Positions 7,427 through 15,133 of a DNA stretch of 64,000 nucleotides are shown piece by piece. A program made the position numbers and the translations under genes. How positions within the stretch are numbered: position 1 is the first letter of the stretch; every line of letters starts with the position of its first letter. A model generated the notes under the pieces. It did no database searches, was not told the DNA's origin, and saw nothing but the letters and a program-made list of their open reading frames with translations. The stretch lies in IMG/VR virus record IMGVR_UViG_3300045922_000151, positions 1 through 64,000 of that record; one strand, 5' to 3'. The stretch comes from a virus.

Positions 7427-7636
7427 CTACGTCGCACTCGGGGCATCTGCCTTTGCGACTACAACGCTTCCGACGTACCTCACTTTAATGCTGATCTCTT
7501 TGGGACGCCTCCGCGCTTTCTTGTAAGCCATTCCACCCGCCCTCCGGAACGCCACCCCGAACGAGCTCGCTTTGATCTGAACGTCGTTGTAGATGATTCC
7601 CCAGTCGCATGTTGCGTTTGCTACGAAGAGCTTCAT
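7427..7636 (-). CDS. Hypothetical basic early protein, 69 aa
   Basis: A basic middle (YKKARRRPKEISIKVRYVG) suggests nucleic-acid contact, but no family is recognised. It begins 2 nt after the SSB stop codon, so it is probably translated in the SSB operon. A longer frame on the same strand here is a shadow of the SSB gene. Confidence 0.45.
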   Translation of the reverse strand: MKLFVANATCDWGIIYNDVQIKASSFGVAFRRAGGMAYKKARRRPKEISIKVRYVGSVVVAKADAPSAT

Positions 7637-7638
7637 GG

Positions 7639-8061
7639 TTAGAACGGAATGTCATCCGGGTTGAACTCCTCTCCCGAGTTTCCCTCCGGCTCTTTTCCAT
7701 AGTTATCGAATTGCTCATCGACCTCGCCCTTTGGCTTCTGTCCGAAGTCAAACCGCTCTGCGATGATCTGCGATCTATACCCCTTGCCCGATCCGTCTTT
7801 CTTATCGTAGGTCTCATGTTCCTGACGACCCTCGATGTAGATTTCCTGACCTTTGACGAAGTACTGCGCGATCACCTCGGCGGTCCGGCCGAACGTCACT
7901 ACGTTGTGGAACGTCACCTTTTCCTGCTTCTCGCCTCCGTCATTTTTCCAGACGTGATTCGTTGCTACCGAGAATGTGCATACCTGCGTTCCGCTCGGTG
8001 TTAACCGCAGTTCGGGCTGTTTTGTCAGACGCCCGATGATCTGAATTTTATTTAGGTTCAT
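7639..8061 (-). CDS. ssb: Single-stranded DNA-binding protein (SSB)
   Basis: 140 aa. The OB-fold starts with NKIQIIGRLTKQPELRLTPSG and continues with the conserved VTFHNVVTFGRTAEVIAQYF...YIEGRQEHE segment. The C-terminus is the acidic SSB tail ending DDIPF, which docks host repair and replication proteins. It coats single-stranded DNA during phage replication and recombination. It lies mid-operon, with a small membrane protein gene overlapping its start. Confidence 0.97.
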   Translation of the reverse strand: MNLNKIQIIGRLTKQPELRLTPSGTQVCTFSVATNHVWKNDGGEKQEKVTFHNVVTFGRTAEVIAQYFVKGQEIYIEGRQEHETYDKKDGSGKGYRSQIIAERFDFGQKPKGEVDEQFDNYGKEPEGNSGEEFNPDDIPF

Positions 8062-8266
8062 TGTCGTTTGTTACATAGCACTCCGGATATGATCCGTGAT
8101 CCGCGTACCACGCTGACGGTGTCGTGTGGTATTGCTCCGCCACACACGCTTCGTATTTGTCCGCCCACTCCATGAGCTTCGCGTCCCTTTGGTTTGTCCA
8201 CCAGAGGATGAGACCCATGACGGTGATCAAGACGATGATCCAGATTGCTATCTTAGTGTTTTGCAT
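8048..8266 (-). CDS. Small membrane protein, 72 aa
   Basis: One N-terminal transmembrane helix (about residues 7-24, IAIWIIVLITVMGLILWWT) is followed by a 45-residue polar domain with two cysteines (YEACVAEQY and SYPECYVT). The topology suggests a periplasmic or external domain held by a signal anchor, possibly with a disulphide. Function is unknown. The start context is ACACCATGCAAAA without a Shine-Dalgarno sequence. Confidence 0.55.
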   Translation of the reverse strand: MQNTKIAIWIIVLITVMGLILWWTNQRDAKLMEWADKYEACVAEQYHTTPSAWYADHGSYPECYVTNDNEPK

Positions 8267-8298
8267 GGTGTTTTTTTGTTGATAAAAGCCCCCGATGC

Positions 8299-9027
8299 CT
8301 ATCGCGTCGTGAGGCCGAAGTATTTCCCGATCTCCTGCGTCGCGCGGAAGCGCGTCGTGATCGGCATCTTTTTTGCTGATTTGGTGAATGCGTTATGGAG
8401 CGACCACATTGATCTCGCTTGGAACTCCGGATGTATCGGATTCTCGAAATTGTTTCTAACCTCTTCCATGAACTTTTTCGGCATGATCCCTTTCGAGAAG
8501 ATGTCGAACATCACCGCCTTTGCTTTCTCGTCGCTTATTGATGTCTTTTTGAGCGTCTGCATCTCATCGTTGAGGATGCCGAAGTGATCCCGGAGCTTTC
8601 CTACCGCCTCCGTGATCTCCGCTTCAAGGTCTAACCCCGATGTGTGCTTTCGCCTGAGCGCGATCATGTCGCCTCGGAAGACGAGGTTGTCGCAGACGAA
8701 CACCGTAAATCCGGCGCATATCTGGATCGACATCGTTTTGTTGAGAGCCTGCCTAATGCCTAAGGTCGCGGTCCCGTCGTTCCCGAACGGGCTTCCCGTC
8801 GTGAACTTGAGCTTCGACACCCAGAACATAAGGAGTCCCTTTCTCCCGATTCCGAACTGTTCCTGCTCTACCCATATGCCCTCCTTGCGGAGAACCCTGG
8901 TCATTGTCTCGAGGAGCTCGATGTGAGGTACCGGTTTCCAGGTCTCGGTACTCTCCGGAGTTTCTAGTTTTGCGATCTCCGATCGCTTCATCTCATGAGT
9001 CCCTCGATGTAGCATCAATCCTTGCAT
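8299..9027 (-). CDS. DUF932-type phage/plasmid protein
   Basis: 242 aa. The segment SIQICAGFTVFVCDNLVFRGD in the middle, followed by RRKHTSG, matches the conserved block of DUF932 proteins, which occur in phages and plasmids and whose function is not established. It is the first gene of A's early operon, behind the promoter at 9079-9123 with a leader of about 45 nt, so it is probably made first after entry. Confidence 0.75.
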   Translation of the reverse strand: MQGLMLHRGTHEMKRSEIAKLETPESTETWKPVPHIELLETMTRVLRKEGIWVEQEQFGIGRKGLLMFWVSKLKFTTGSPFGNDGTATLGIRQALNKTMSIQICAGFTVFVCDNLVFRGDMIALRRKHTSGLDLEAEITEAVGKLRDHFGILNDEMQTLKKTSISDEKAKAVMFDIFSKGIMPKKFMEEVRNNFENPIHPEFQARSMWSLHNAFTKSAKKMPITTRFRATQEIGKYFGLTTR

Positions 9028-9078
9028 GGTTTTTTTGATTCTTATTGGTTTCTAATTATCGACCTTTACACTGTCTAT

Positions 9079-9123
9079 ATTATAAAAGTTTTATAACCCC
9101 GTAAAATGACAGCTGTTGATAAC
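9079..9123 (-). promoter_or_regulatory. Early-operon promoter with DnaA-box-like element
   Basis: Minus strand: GTTATCAACAG (9113-9123), 28 bp, then TATAAT (9079-9084). The -10 lies inside a palindrome, TTATAAAA-C-TTTTATAA, which also exists at 35583-35600 with the centre base changed. It drives the DUF932 gene and the operon beyond. Confidence 0.7.
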
Positions 9124-9164
9124 TCCGTCTGTAAGCCTCCTTGCCCCGCCCCTTATAAAGTCCA

Positions 9165-9230
9165 TGTTCACGACGTGGACATGGTGTCCATGTTCACCTG
9201 GTGGACATGCCCATGTTCACGGGGTGAACA
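9165..9230. promoter_or_regulatory. Array of three palindromic operators
   Basis: Three 17-bp near-palindromes of the form TGTTCAC-NNN-GTGRACA lie at 9165-9181, 9191-9207 and 9214-9230, with centres 26 and 23 bp apart. They sit immediately upstream of the early promoter. The spacing of two to two and a half helical turns suggests a dimeric repressor or activator binding cooperatively. No cognate regulator is identified. Confidence 0.65.
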
Positions 9231-9312
9231 TTAACAATACACATAGAACAAAACTCAGTATAGGTAGCAAAATTCCCTGTAGCGATTCTTTTCTCCGTCA
9301 TTCAGGTATGAG

Positions 9313-9336
9313 AAAAACCGCCCTTTCGAGCGGTTT
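9313..9336 (-). terminator. Rho-independent terminator ending A's late/lysis transcript
   Basis: On the minus strand AAACCGC and GCGGTTT pair over an 8-nt loop and run into a T tract (9313-9317 on the plus strand reads AAAAA). It separates the lysis genes from the early operators. Confidence 0.8.
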
Positions 9337-9389
9337 CTCCCTAACCAACAAGAACCACGAAGCGATGAGGCCCATGCAAAACCTCCCCC

Positions 9390-9593
9390 TTAGTGTAGCC
9401 TACCTGGCTTTCCTTGTCGATTTTCGCTGGCCGGAGCTTTCTTCTTCGGCTTCGCGACCGGCTTTGGTCCCGTTACCGTTTGATACTTGCCAACGATCCC
9501 TGCGAGTTCTTCCTTGGAGATCGTTTCACCAACGCGCTCGGAGAGCTCCGGGCACTTCTTGGCGATCTCGGCAGTGATAGTTGTGTATACCAT
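9390..9593 (-). CDS. Hypothetical small protein, 67 aa
   Basis: The N-terminal 40 residues are acidic and helical (EIAKKCPELSERVGETISKE). The tail is Pro/Lys-rich (KPVAKPKKKAPASE). It is the last gene before the terminator at 9313. The ATG lies in ACCATGG with no Shine-Dalgarno sequence. No family is recognised. Confidence 0.5.
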   Translation of the reverse strand: MVYTTITAEIAKKCPELSERVGETISKEELAGIVGKYQTVTGPKPVAKPKKKAPASENRQGKPGRLH

Positions 9594-9637
9594 GGTCTTT
9601 CTTGTTAGCTGATAATAAAAATACTATACCACTTTTC

Positions 9638-10084
9638 TTAATCCTTGGGAGGCCTCCCGAGCTTCTTCACGCACCCTGGGAACTGCTTCTCCCATTCGAC
9701 CCCCGGATCGTGGATCATGTTCGTGACGATCTCTTTTTGGAGGTCGTGGCTCTTGAGGAGTTCCATCAGCTTTTCATGTGGAACGCCTGCCTCGATGACC
9801 CCGTAGAGCTCCCCGTAAAACTTGAATGTAGACGGCTTGAATTGAAATGAGTAATAGCTTGGCGTCCCGTCCAGGTCTTCTTCGTTTATGGCGGTTGTGA
9901 CCCCCTGACTTTCGCACCATTCCAGTGCGTTGATCCATACCTCCTGGCGATGCGATAACGTCACCGGAGGTTTCTCCGGAGTCTGATCTGCTATCGCCTC
10001 CGGTTCTACCGTCGTATGAGGCCACAATGTGATTGCCGATGCCCCCGCCACGAGCACTGCGACAAAAAATAAGTGTTTTTTCAT
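9638..10084 (-). CDS. Lysozyme/transglycosylase-like endolysin with N-terminal membrane anchor
   Basis: I start at 10084 (MKKHLFFVAVLVAG...) because it gives a signal or anchor helix at residues 3-20. The 148-aa product has ALEWCESQG with the likely catalytic Glu, then YYSFQFKPSTFKFYGE, which is the E...S/Y-FQF arrangement of lysozyme-like folds. It should cleave peptidoglycan glycan strands. Phage B has a recognisable relative at 42335-42787. A -10 box of extended type lies at 10145-10150. No other lysis enzyme intervenes before the terminator. Confidence 0.7.
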   Translation of the reverse strand: MKKHLFFVAVLVAGASAITLWPHTTVEPEAIADQTPEKPPVTLSHRQEVWINALEWCESQGVTTAINEEDLDGTPSYYSFQFKPSTFKFYGELYGVIEAGVPHEKLMELLKSHDLQKEIVTNMIHDPGVEWEKQFPGCVKKLGRPPKD

Positions 10085-10144
10085 AGGTGCGTCGGTTTCG
10101 CTCCGACAACTCCGTGTCTGCTTTCCACCGTATCCGACCCCTAT

Positions 10145-10153
10145 ATTGTAGCA
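10145..10153 (-). promoter_or_regulatory. Extended -10 promoter before lysozyme gene
   Basis: Minus strand TGC-TACAAT. The transcript would start about 60 nt ahead of the ATG at 10084. It is the same extended -10 form seen before several other A genes. Confidence 0.45.
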
Positions 10154-10192
10154 CTTTTCCGGCAGGATTTCCGGCTTCTTGTCCACCCCGGA

Positions 10193-10372
10193 CTAGCCGT
10201 TATTGACGTCCGTCTTTACGTCAATGCCCTGCTTTTGAAGCCATGCTACCCCTACTTTGAGCAGAACGCCTACACCTATGAGTGTGAGCGCGAGCACGAT
10301 GTCATCGAGCTTTGTCAGACCTGCCCCGATGAGAAGCGATCCCGCGTCTCCGATTGATAGTTTGTTGTCCAT
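10193..10372 (-). CDS. Small membrane protein, holin candidate (59 aa)
   Basis: The 59-aa ORF starts at ATG 10372. It has one clear transmembrane helix (DIVLALTLIGVGVLLKVGVA) with short charged ends. It lies between the papain-like endolysin and the lysozyme, where a holin is expected. A single helix and small size fit a class III or pinholin-type protein, but assignment rests on position and hydrophobicity. Confidence 0.6.
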   Translation of the reverse strand: MDNKLSIGDAGSLLIGAGLTKLDDIVLALTLIGVGVLLKVGVAWLQKQGIDVKTDVNNG

Positions 10373-10386
10373 GTTCGTGTTGTTAG

Positions 10387-11448
10387 TTAATAAATCTCGT
10401 TCAATTTCGCCCGTGTACGAGGCCCGACCCGACCGTATCCCGGGTCCGTTGACACGGCGATGTTGTACTTGTCCTGGAACTTCTGGACGGCGGTCTTTGT
10501 TATCGCTCCGAAGTATCCCGTCGATGCGGCGTTCGTCGGGAAGAGACCCTCGTACTTGAGGCAGTCTTGAAGAGCTTTGACGTCGTTGTTCGTCATGCCG
10601 AACACGAGGTCTGTGTTGAATGTGTAGCTTGGCTTTACGGGAGTTGATTGCTGTTCATCGAATACGAAGCTCATCGGATAAGCGGCGAACCAGTTACGAG
10701 CTTTGAAAAAGTCCTCGTCGATGATCCTCTGTCCCGCAAGTCCGTAGGAGCTACCCCATGAGTCCTCGATGATCAGAGCTTTCTTGCCGTCAACAAGCGT
10801 ATAGTCTACTGCGGTAACGCTGTGGCGAGCTGTAGAACTAGCGTACAGGTCAAGGTTCGGGTTCATCACGACAGGGCGTGCGGTCCATTCCCTATCCTCA
10901 AAATAGAACCAAACCATCACTGCCTTGCCGGTGGTCTGAATGATTGAGGCAATCTTGTCTATGTCCTTTGTTCCAACGACGAGGTAGTTATCAATCTTGA
11001 AAATCTCCCCGACTTCCTGTTTGTAGGTTTCAATTTTGGCCGAATCCATCTGCGCGTCGGTCATATTCTGCGACGGTGCGAGAACTTCGAGGGTCACGCC
11101 TTTACGGGCGATGTCTAAAGCGTCGATGCCCCACATCCCGCTCGCTGGCCTGTTAGACCTTCGCTGATAGATATGTGTCGCGCTGAAATGAACGTACACG
11201 CCATTTTTGAGCCAATACATAACGCCCAAGAGCTTCGCCATCGTTTGAGCCACGCAAGACCCTGAACCGTTCTGGTTGAATATCGGAAACTTGCGCCACT
11301 GACTTTGCGGCTTCTCTACCCAGTTGACTGGGTTCACTGAAGCAACTATTTCCTCAAACTTGTAGTCTTTCAACTGCTCCTCAACAGGACGAGGGTCAAT
11401 GTTTGCACCTGTACCTTTCTTCTCCTTGAAAATGTTTAGTATGTCCAT
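10387..11448 (-). CDS. Papain-like (C1) peptidase endolysin with peptidoglycan-binding domain
   Basis: 353 aa. The catalytic Cys is C65 (NGSGSCVAQ), the His is H209 (TARHSVTAVDY) and the third residue is Asp at 229 (IIEDSWG) in place of the usual papain Asn. A PG_binding_1-like domain follows at about 275-350 (NDVKALQDCLKYEGLFPTN, TKTAVQKFQDKY). A cell-wall endopeptidase that cleaves peptide cross-links is the natural reading. There is no signal peptide, so it depends on the neighbouring membrane proteins for release. The phage B relative at 43018-44154 is interrupted. Confidence 0.85.
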   Translation of the reverse strand: MDILNIFKEKKGTGANIDPRPVEEQLKDYKFEEIVASVNPVNWVEKPQSQWRKFPIFNQNGSGSCVAQTMAKLLGVMYWLKNGVYVHFSATHIYQRRSNRPASGMWGIDALDIARKGVTLEVLAPSQNMTDAQMDSAKIETYKQEVGEIFKIDNYLVVGTKDIDKIASIIQTTGKAVMVWFYFEDREWTARPVVMNPNLDLYASSTARHSVTAVDYTLVDGKKALIIEDSWGSSYGLAGQRIIDEDFFKARNWFAAYPMSFVFDEQQSTPVKPSYTFNTDLVFGMTNNDVKALQDCLKYEGLFPTNAASTGYFGAITKTAVQKFQDKYNIAVSTDPGYGRVGPRTRAKLNEIY

Positions 11449-11456
11449 ATATTTTT

Positions 11457-11870
11457 TTATTTAGCTCGTGAATTCTTCTTTGTAAGAATTGCCACAAGCT
11501 CCATTATGGCTTTATTCGTTGCGACCACTAAATCGTGTGTGTCGTTACGATGTCGGATTGCTTCCATCACGTCTCGTTGGAAACGGAGCGTACCTTCATC
11601 TCTGCCTTGAAGCACGGACGCAAGTGTCTCGTTTGTTCTCTGTAACTCGTTTACTTTATTTATCAAAAGTTCTTGTTCATTTTCAAGAAGTGCAACCTTC
11701 TTTTCAAGCTCTGCAACTGTTCCTTGTAATATCTTGATGAGACGTTCATCTGCTCTGTCAACACCAGTTTTGTATGTACGAAACGTCAACAATGCGGAGA
11801 GAAAGATAGCGAGAACTACCCCAACCCAGCCCAGCAACGTATTCGGTAATGAAGTGATAAATGTTTCCAT
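11457..11870 (-). CDS. Membrane-anchored coiled-coil protein of lysis cassette
   Basis: 137 aa. There is one N-terminal transmembrane helix (residues 10-30, LPNTLLGWVGVVLAIFLSAL) and then a coiled coil of about 50 residues (ILQGTVAELEKKVALLENEQ). The architecture resembles proteins annotated as holin accessory or XhlA-like in siphoviruses. It lies directly upstream of the endolysin, so a role in lysis timing or membrane disruption is likely. Phage B's 51287-51583 has a similar layout. Confidence 0.6.
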   Translation of the reverse strand: METFITSLPNTLLGWVGVVLAIFLSALLTFRTYKTGVDRADERLIKILQGTVAELEKKVALLENEQELLINKVNELQRTNETLASVLQGRDEGTLRFQRDVMEAIRHRNDTHDLVVATNKAIMELVAILTKKNSRAK

Positions 11871-11879
11871 AGGTTTTCT

Positions 11880-13064
11880 TTATCGGTAAAAGTAATTAGT
11901 GCCTGATATTGAGCGGTTTGAACCATTGCTCATGTCATTACTCATAGACGAGTTCGCAATATAATTTGCGTACCAAAAATCCGCATAATCGGAGCTATAT
12001 TGCTCACCAGTTGAGGTATGACCTACTTTATAGTACCTGCCTTGCGACGATGTTCCAGCAGTACCAGAAAGAGAAGCACTTGCTGAGCAAAATCTAGCCC
12101 CACTAAAAAATACAGTATGACCAGAGGCACCGTAAGGACTAGCACTGTCTTGTGTGAGACTAGCACTACCAATATATTCGTCAGAATACCGCTCAATGAG
12201 AATACTTGTTTCGGAGATAGAACGCCCGACACCTGTTTCGTATGTACCAACTGTTTCACTGATTGTGCCGACAGTATCGGACACAAAGTATTTTTTTGTA
12301 GGCGAAAGACCTGTAAAGCCAGTTACTAGACCGCTCGTCTGTACACTTACATTGTTGCCTGCTGAAGCCGCGTCGGATATTGCAAAACCATCAAACCAGT
12401 GCAATCCCACCAAGTCAGCGTCAGACCTCCACGCAGTATACGAAGAACCGCTTGCAGGTGTCATATCAAAGTACATCAAGTCTCCAGCAGTCCACGATGA
12501 GCCATCGTATTTTTTACCTACAAAACTAGCGTAGTCGTTTGTAATGCTTAGTACTTTGACGTAGTTTGAACTATTCACTGCGTCAGAACGCTTCAAGACA
12601 ACCCAGTAAGTAGTACCTGCTGAAAGCGAGAAAGCAGAAGCGAATGTGAACGTGGTCTCTGCATAACTCGTAGTGAGACCAGACATCGCAACAGTGTTTG
12701 ACGTTCCGTTTGTAATTGGTGTTCCAGACGGAGAGCCAGCACTGTTTGTCTGAACTTCAATAGTAAGGTTTCCAGTAGGAGAACCGACCTTCGAAAGTAT
12801 CATTTTTATAGTGGAGGACGTTACATTTCCGCGAGGAATAATTCTTACTGCTCGTCGTGTGTTGCCAGTAACATCACCGTGATTTGACTCTGCGCGGTAT
12901 TCGCGCTGGAAAATATCACTCAATATGCAAACTGGTTGCGGTACTGGTGTTCCATCAAGTGTCTCGCCAGCAAGCACTTGTATTTTATGACCCTCAAAGT
13001 TTCCATTGAGGTCTGCGGCGAGAACCTCATCTCCTGTAGCCCAAATTTTTAGTGCGGTACTCAT
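11880..13064 (-). CDS. Tail fibre/receptor-binding-type protein
   Basis: 394 aa, Ser/Thr/Gly-rich and almost all beta. A short N-terminal tail-binding segment (LKIWATGDEVLAADLNGNF) is typical of fibre proteins. A jelly-roll-like middle follows (residues ~90-180: ASAFSLSAGTTYWVVLKR), then a repetitive C-terminus. It sits between baseplate/tail-tip genes and the lysis cassette, the usual place for host-recognition proteins. Composition is more AT-rich than the adjacent tail genes, suggesting module exchange. Confidence 0.65.
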   Translation of the reverse strand: MSTALKIWATGDEVLAADLNGNFEGHKIQVLAGETLDGTPVPQPVCILSDIFQREYRAESNHGDVTGNTRRAVRIIPRGNVTSSTIKMILSKVGSPTGNLTIEVQTNSAGSPSGTPITNGTSNTVAMSGLTTSYAETTFTFASAFSLSAGTTYWVVLKRSDAVNSSNYVKVLSITNDYASFVGKKYDGSSWTAGDLMYFDMTPASGSSYTAWRSDADLVGLHWFDGFAISDAASAGNNVSVQTSGLVTGFTGLSPTKKYFVSDTVGTISETVGTYETGVGRSISETSILIERYSDEYIGSASLTQDSASPYGASGHTVFFSGARFCSASASLSGTAGTSSQGRYYKVGHTSTGEQYSSDYADFWYANYIANSSMSNDMSNGSNRSISGTNYFYR

Positions 13065-13070
13065 ATATTT

Positions 13071-13607
13071 TTATGCGCTTAGAAGATTCAACGTCCAGTC
13101 GATCGTGAGCTTCTGCGTGTTCGACTTCGTGACGTTGATTGCGACGTGCGATACCAAAATGCCGGTATTGGCCGATCCGGTCCCGTTGCTGAATATACCC
13201 GCCTCAAGGAACGTCCCAGTCACTTCCGTCTGATTGAAGAACGCTGTTGCATATGCGACGTTGTTTACGTTCGTTCTCGACGCAATGGCGTTTCTGTAGA
13301 CCTCGTTTCCGAGTGTCGTATCTCCCTCGGCCGGAGTCGTCCCGTCATCGCCAAGAGCGGCGTGGGTTATAAGCATGTTGTTGTCCGGTGTCGGGTCCGT
13401 GAGGTTGTTCGCGATCATCGTTCGTCCCACTCTGCAGATGACGTTGTGATGGAACGATACTTGCTTTTCTCCCGTGATCACATCGAGTAGTTCCACGCGG
13501 TAGGTTCCGAGGAATCCCATGCCTTGACCTATCCGTTCTTTTATGTCTTGCGTGAATTTCGCAAGCTCTTTGATTCGTGTTTGTTTGTAGGTTCTTCGAG
13601 ATTTCAT
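13071..13607 (-). CDS. Tail tip/baseplate-associated protein, 178 aa
   Basis: The N-terminal 35 residues are basic. The rest is beta-rich, with DVITGEKQVSFHHNVICRVGR and THAALGDDGTTPAEGDTTLG, a pattern found in phage tail-collar-like proteins. It lies between the large tail-tip protein and the fibre. An extended -10 box lies 9 nt before ATG, so it may also be made from a leaderless message. Confidence 0.55.
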   Translation of the reverse strand: MKSRRTYKQTRIKELAKFTQDIKERIGQGMGFLGTYRVELLDVITGEKQVSFHHNVICRVGRTMIANNLTDPTPDNNMLITHAALGDDGTTPAEGDTTLGNEVYRNAIASRTNVNNVAYATAFFNQTEVTGTFLEAGIFSNGTGSANTGILVSHVAINVTKSNTQKLTIDWTLNLLSA

Positions 13608-13616
13608 GTTGATTTT

Positions 13617-13625
13617 ATTATAGCA
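13617..13625 (-). promoter_or_regulatory. Extended -10 promoter, 9 nt before ATG 13607
   Basis: Minus strand TGC-TATAAT is a perfect extended -10. The transcript start is predicted within about 3 nt of the start codon, so the mRNA would be leaderless or nearly so. Confidence 0.55.
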
Positions 13626-13630
13626 CGTTC

Positions 13631-15133
13631 TTACCCGAGGCGAGAACCGTTGAGTATGAACACCCGCTTATAATCTCCGGAGTCTGACGGGTCCGGTACG
13701 TACGGCCCTGCAACGAACTGCACCGGGAAGTCTATCGCTTGCGGATAGAGTGCCTCCTCGACTTCGAGCGTTTCCGCTTTCTGTACGTCGTCCGTATTGA
13801 TCGCGATCTCATCTCCGAACGTGAATGTTTCTATCGGAAATACTGTCTTTTCCAGTACCACGTCGCCCTTGTCCTCGATCAGACGCTCTCCGCTTTTTAA
13901 GAGTCCAATCAGGAACTCTATAATGCCCACCGTTCGGAGCGTCGCGAGCTTCACTTTCCAGAGACCTTGGTCTTTGGATATCATCTTGAACGATGTCTGT
14001 TGCACGAGAAAGAGCTCGTCTATGTCCATAATGTCCGAGGTCACCCGGATCACTTGCCCCGATCGGAGTCCCGGAGTGTAGGTATCAAATGACCCCTCGA
14101 CGAGCCCGTCTTTGTATGCCTGGATTTCAGTCTTTGCCAGTGAGACCGCCTCCTCTCTGGACTTTATGGTCTTGTCTGTTTTGGCGAATTCAAACACCCC
14201 GTATTGAGCGATGCTCACCGGTTCCTCTACCTGCACCATAAGCGTATAGAGAGGCAGTCCGGTCACCTCGATGTTGTTCGTTCCCGATCCCGGAATGGTT
14301 GTGTCTTTGAATCTGATGTACTGCTGATTGAAGTCCCAGAAGCAATCGTAGTCATCCTCGTTTGAAAGGAAGTCTACACCGACTGTCTTGCTTACGCCTG
14401 AGACCGATACTGTCGGCAGTGACGAGAACTTGTTCGAGAGTTTGAATTGCTTTTTTACTCCGTTACCATCAAACACTTCTGTTCGTTCCTCTCCCTCAAT
14501 TTCCGCGCCTTTTATAAAAACCCTGTTTCGTATTTGTGAGAAGTCTTTTGATACTTCGAGCGAATCCGGGATGTAGTTGCCGTTGTTGTCGGTCACATTG
14601 AACGGAGCCGGTTCGCTGTTCTTTTCGAAGAAGTGAATGTCTTTGTCGTAGCCCACGTACCATGCGAAGCCGGTCAGGTCGGAGAGCTTCTGGATTGCGC
14701 TTGAGACCGTGATCCTATCAAAGACCACTTTCGTCACGGGCAGTGTGCAGACCACGTTTGCGTATGTAAATGTCGGAGCGTAGGTGTCGATGATGTCGGC
14801 GATGATGTCCTCTACCGTCATCTCCTCGTATCCCTCGTTCACGAGCTCGCGATCCAGATCGTAGGAGTAGTCTTTGCACTTCACCTGATATCTCACTATC
14901 CCCTGTTCGTCTTGGCTTTTGGCCACAGAATAAATGCGACCTGCGAAGACAATCTCCGAGTCGTCCATCATCACCACCTCCGAGTTTGTTTCCGGTCGGT
15001 ACGTCTGACCCTCATGCACGAGGATGGAGAACGAAAGGGTATCCACGAGCTGATTGATCGCGTCGATTTTTGAGACCGAACCGAACTCGATGATGGATGA
15101 TCGGTCTACGTTGTCGATCTTTATGCTGATCAT
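13631..15133 (-). CDS. Tail-tip (distal tail/Tal-like) protein, 500 aa
   Basis: It starts with SIKIDNVDRSSIIEFGSVSKIDAI and continues with many beta segments (FVAGRIYSVAKSQDEQGIV-type). The plan matches baseplate hub proteins that cap the siphovirus tail tube, placed right after the tape measure as is standard. It overlaps the tape measure stop by 4 nt, with ATGA coupling. No peptidase signature is seen, so the enzymatic part found in some Tal proteins may be absent. Confidence 0.65.
   Translation of the reverse strand: MISIKIDNVDRSSIIEFGSVSKIDAINQLVDTLSFSILVHEGQTYRPETNSEVVMMDDSEIVFAGRIYSVAKSQDEQGIVRYQVKCKDYSYDLDRELVNEGYEEMTVEDIIADIIDTYAPTFTYANVVCTLPVTKVVFDRITVSSAIQKLSDLTGFAWYVGYDKDIHFFEKNSEPAPFNVTDNNGNYIPDSLEVSKDFSQIRNRVFIKGAEIEGEERTEVFDGNGVKKQFKLSNKFSSLPTVSVSGVSKTVGVDFLSNEDDYDCFWDFNQQYIRFKDTTIPGSGTNNIEVTGLPLYTLMVQVEEPVSIAQYGVFEFAKTDKTIKSREEAVSLAKTEIQAYKDGLVEGSFDTYTPGLRSGQVIRVTSDIMDIDELFLVQQTSFKMISKDQGLWKVKLATLRTVGIIEFLIGLLKSGERLIEDKGDVVLEKTVFPIETFTFGDEIAINTDDVQKAETLEVEEALYPQAIDFPVQFVAGPYVPDPSDSGDYKRVFILNGSRLG

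Noticed and set aside
9116-9577. Plus-strand coding frame over the operator region
   Set aside because: It spans a terminator, operators and a minus-strand gene, has no promoter or start signal and reads as non-globular sequence.
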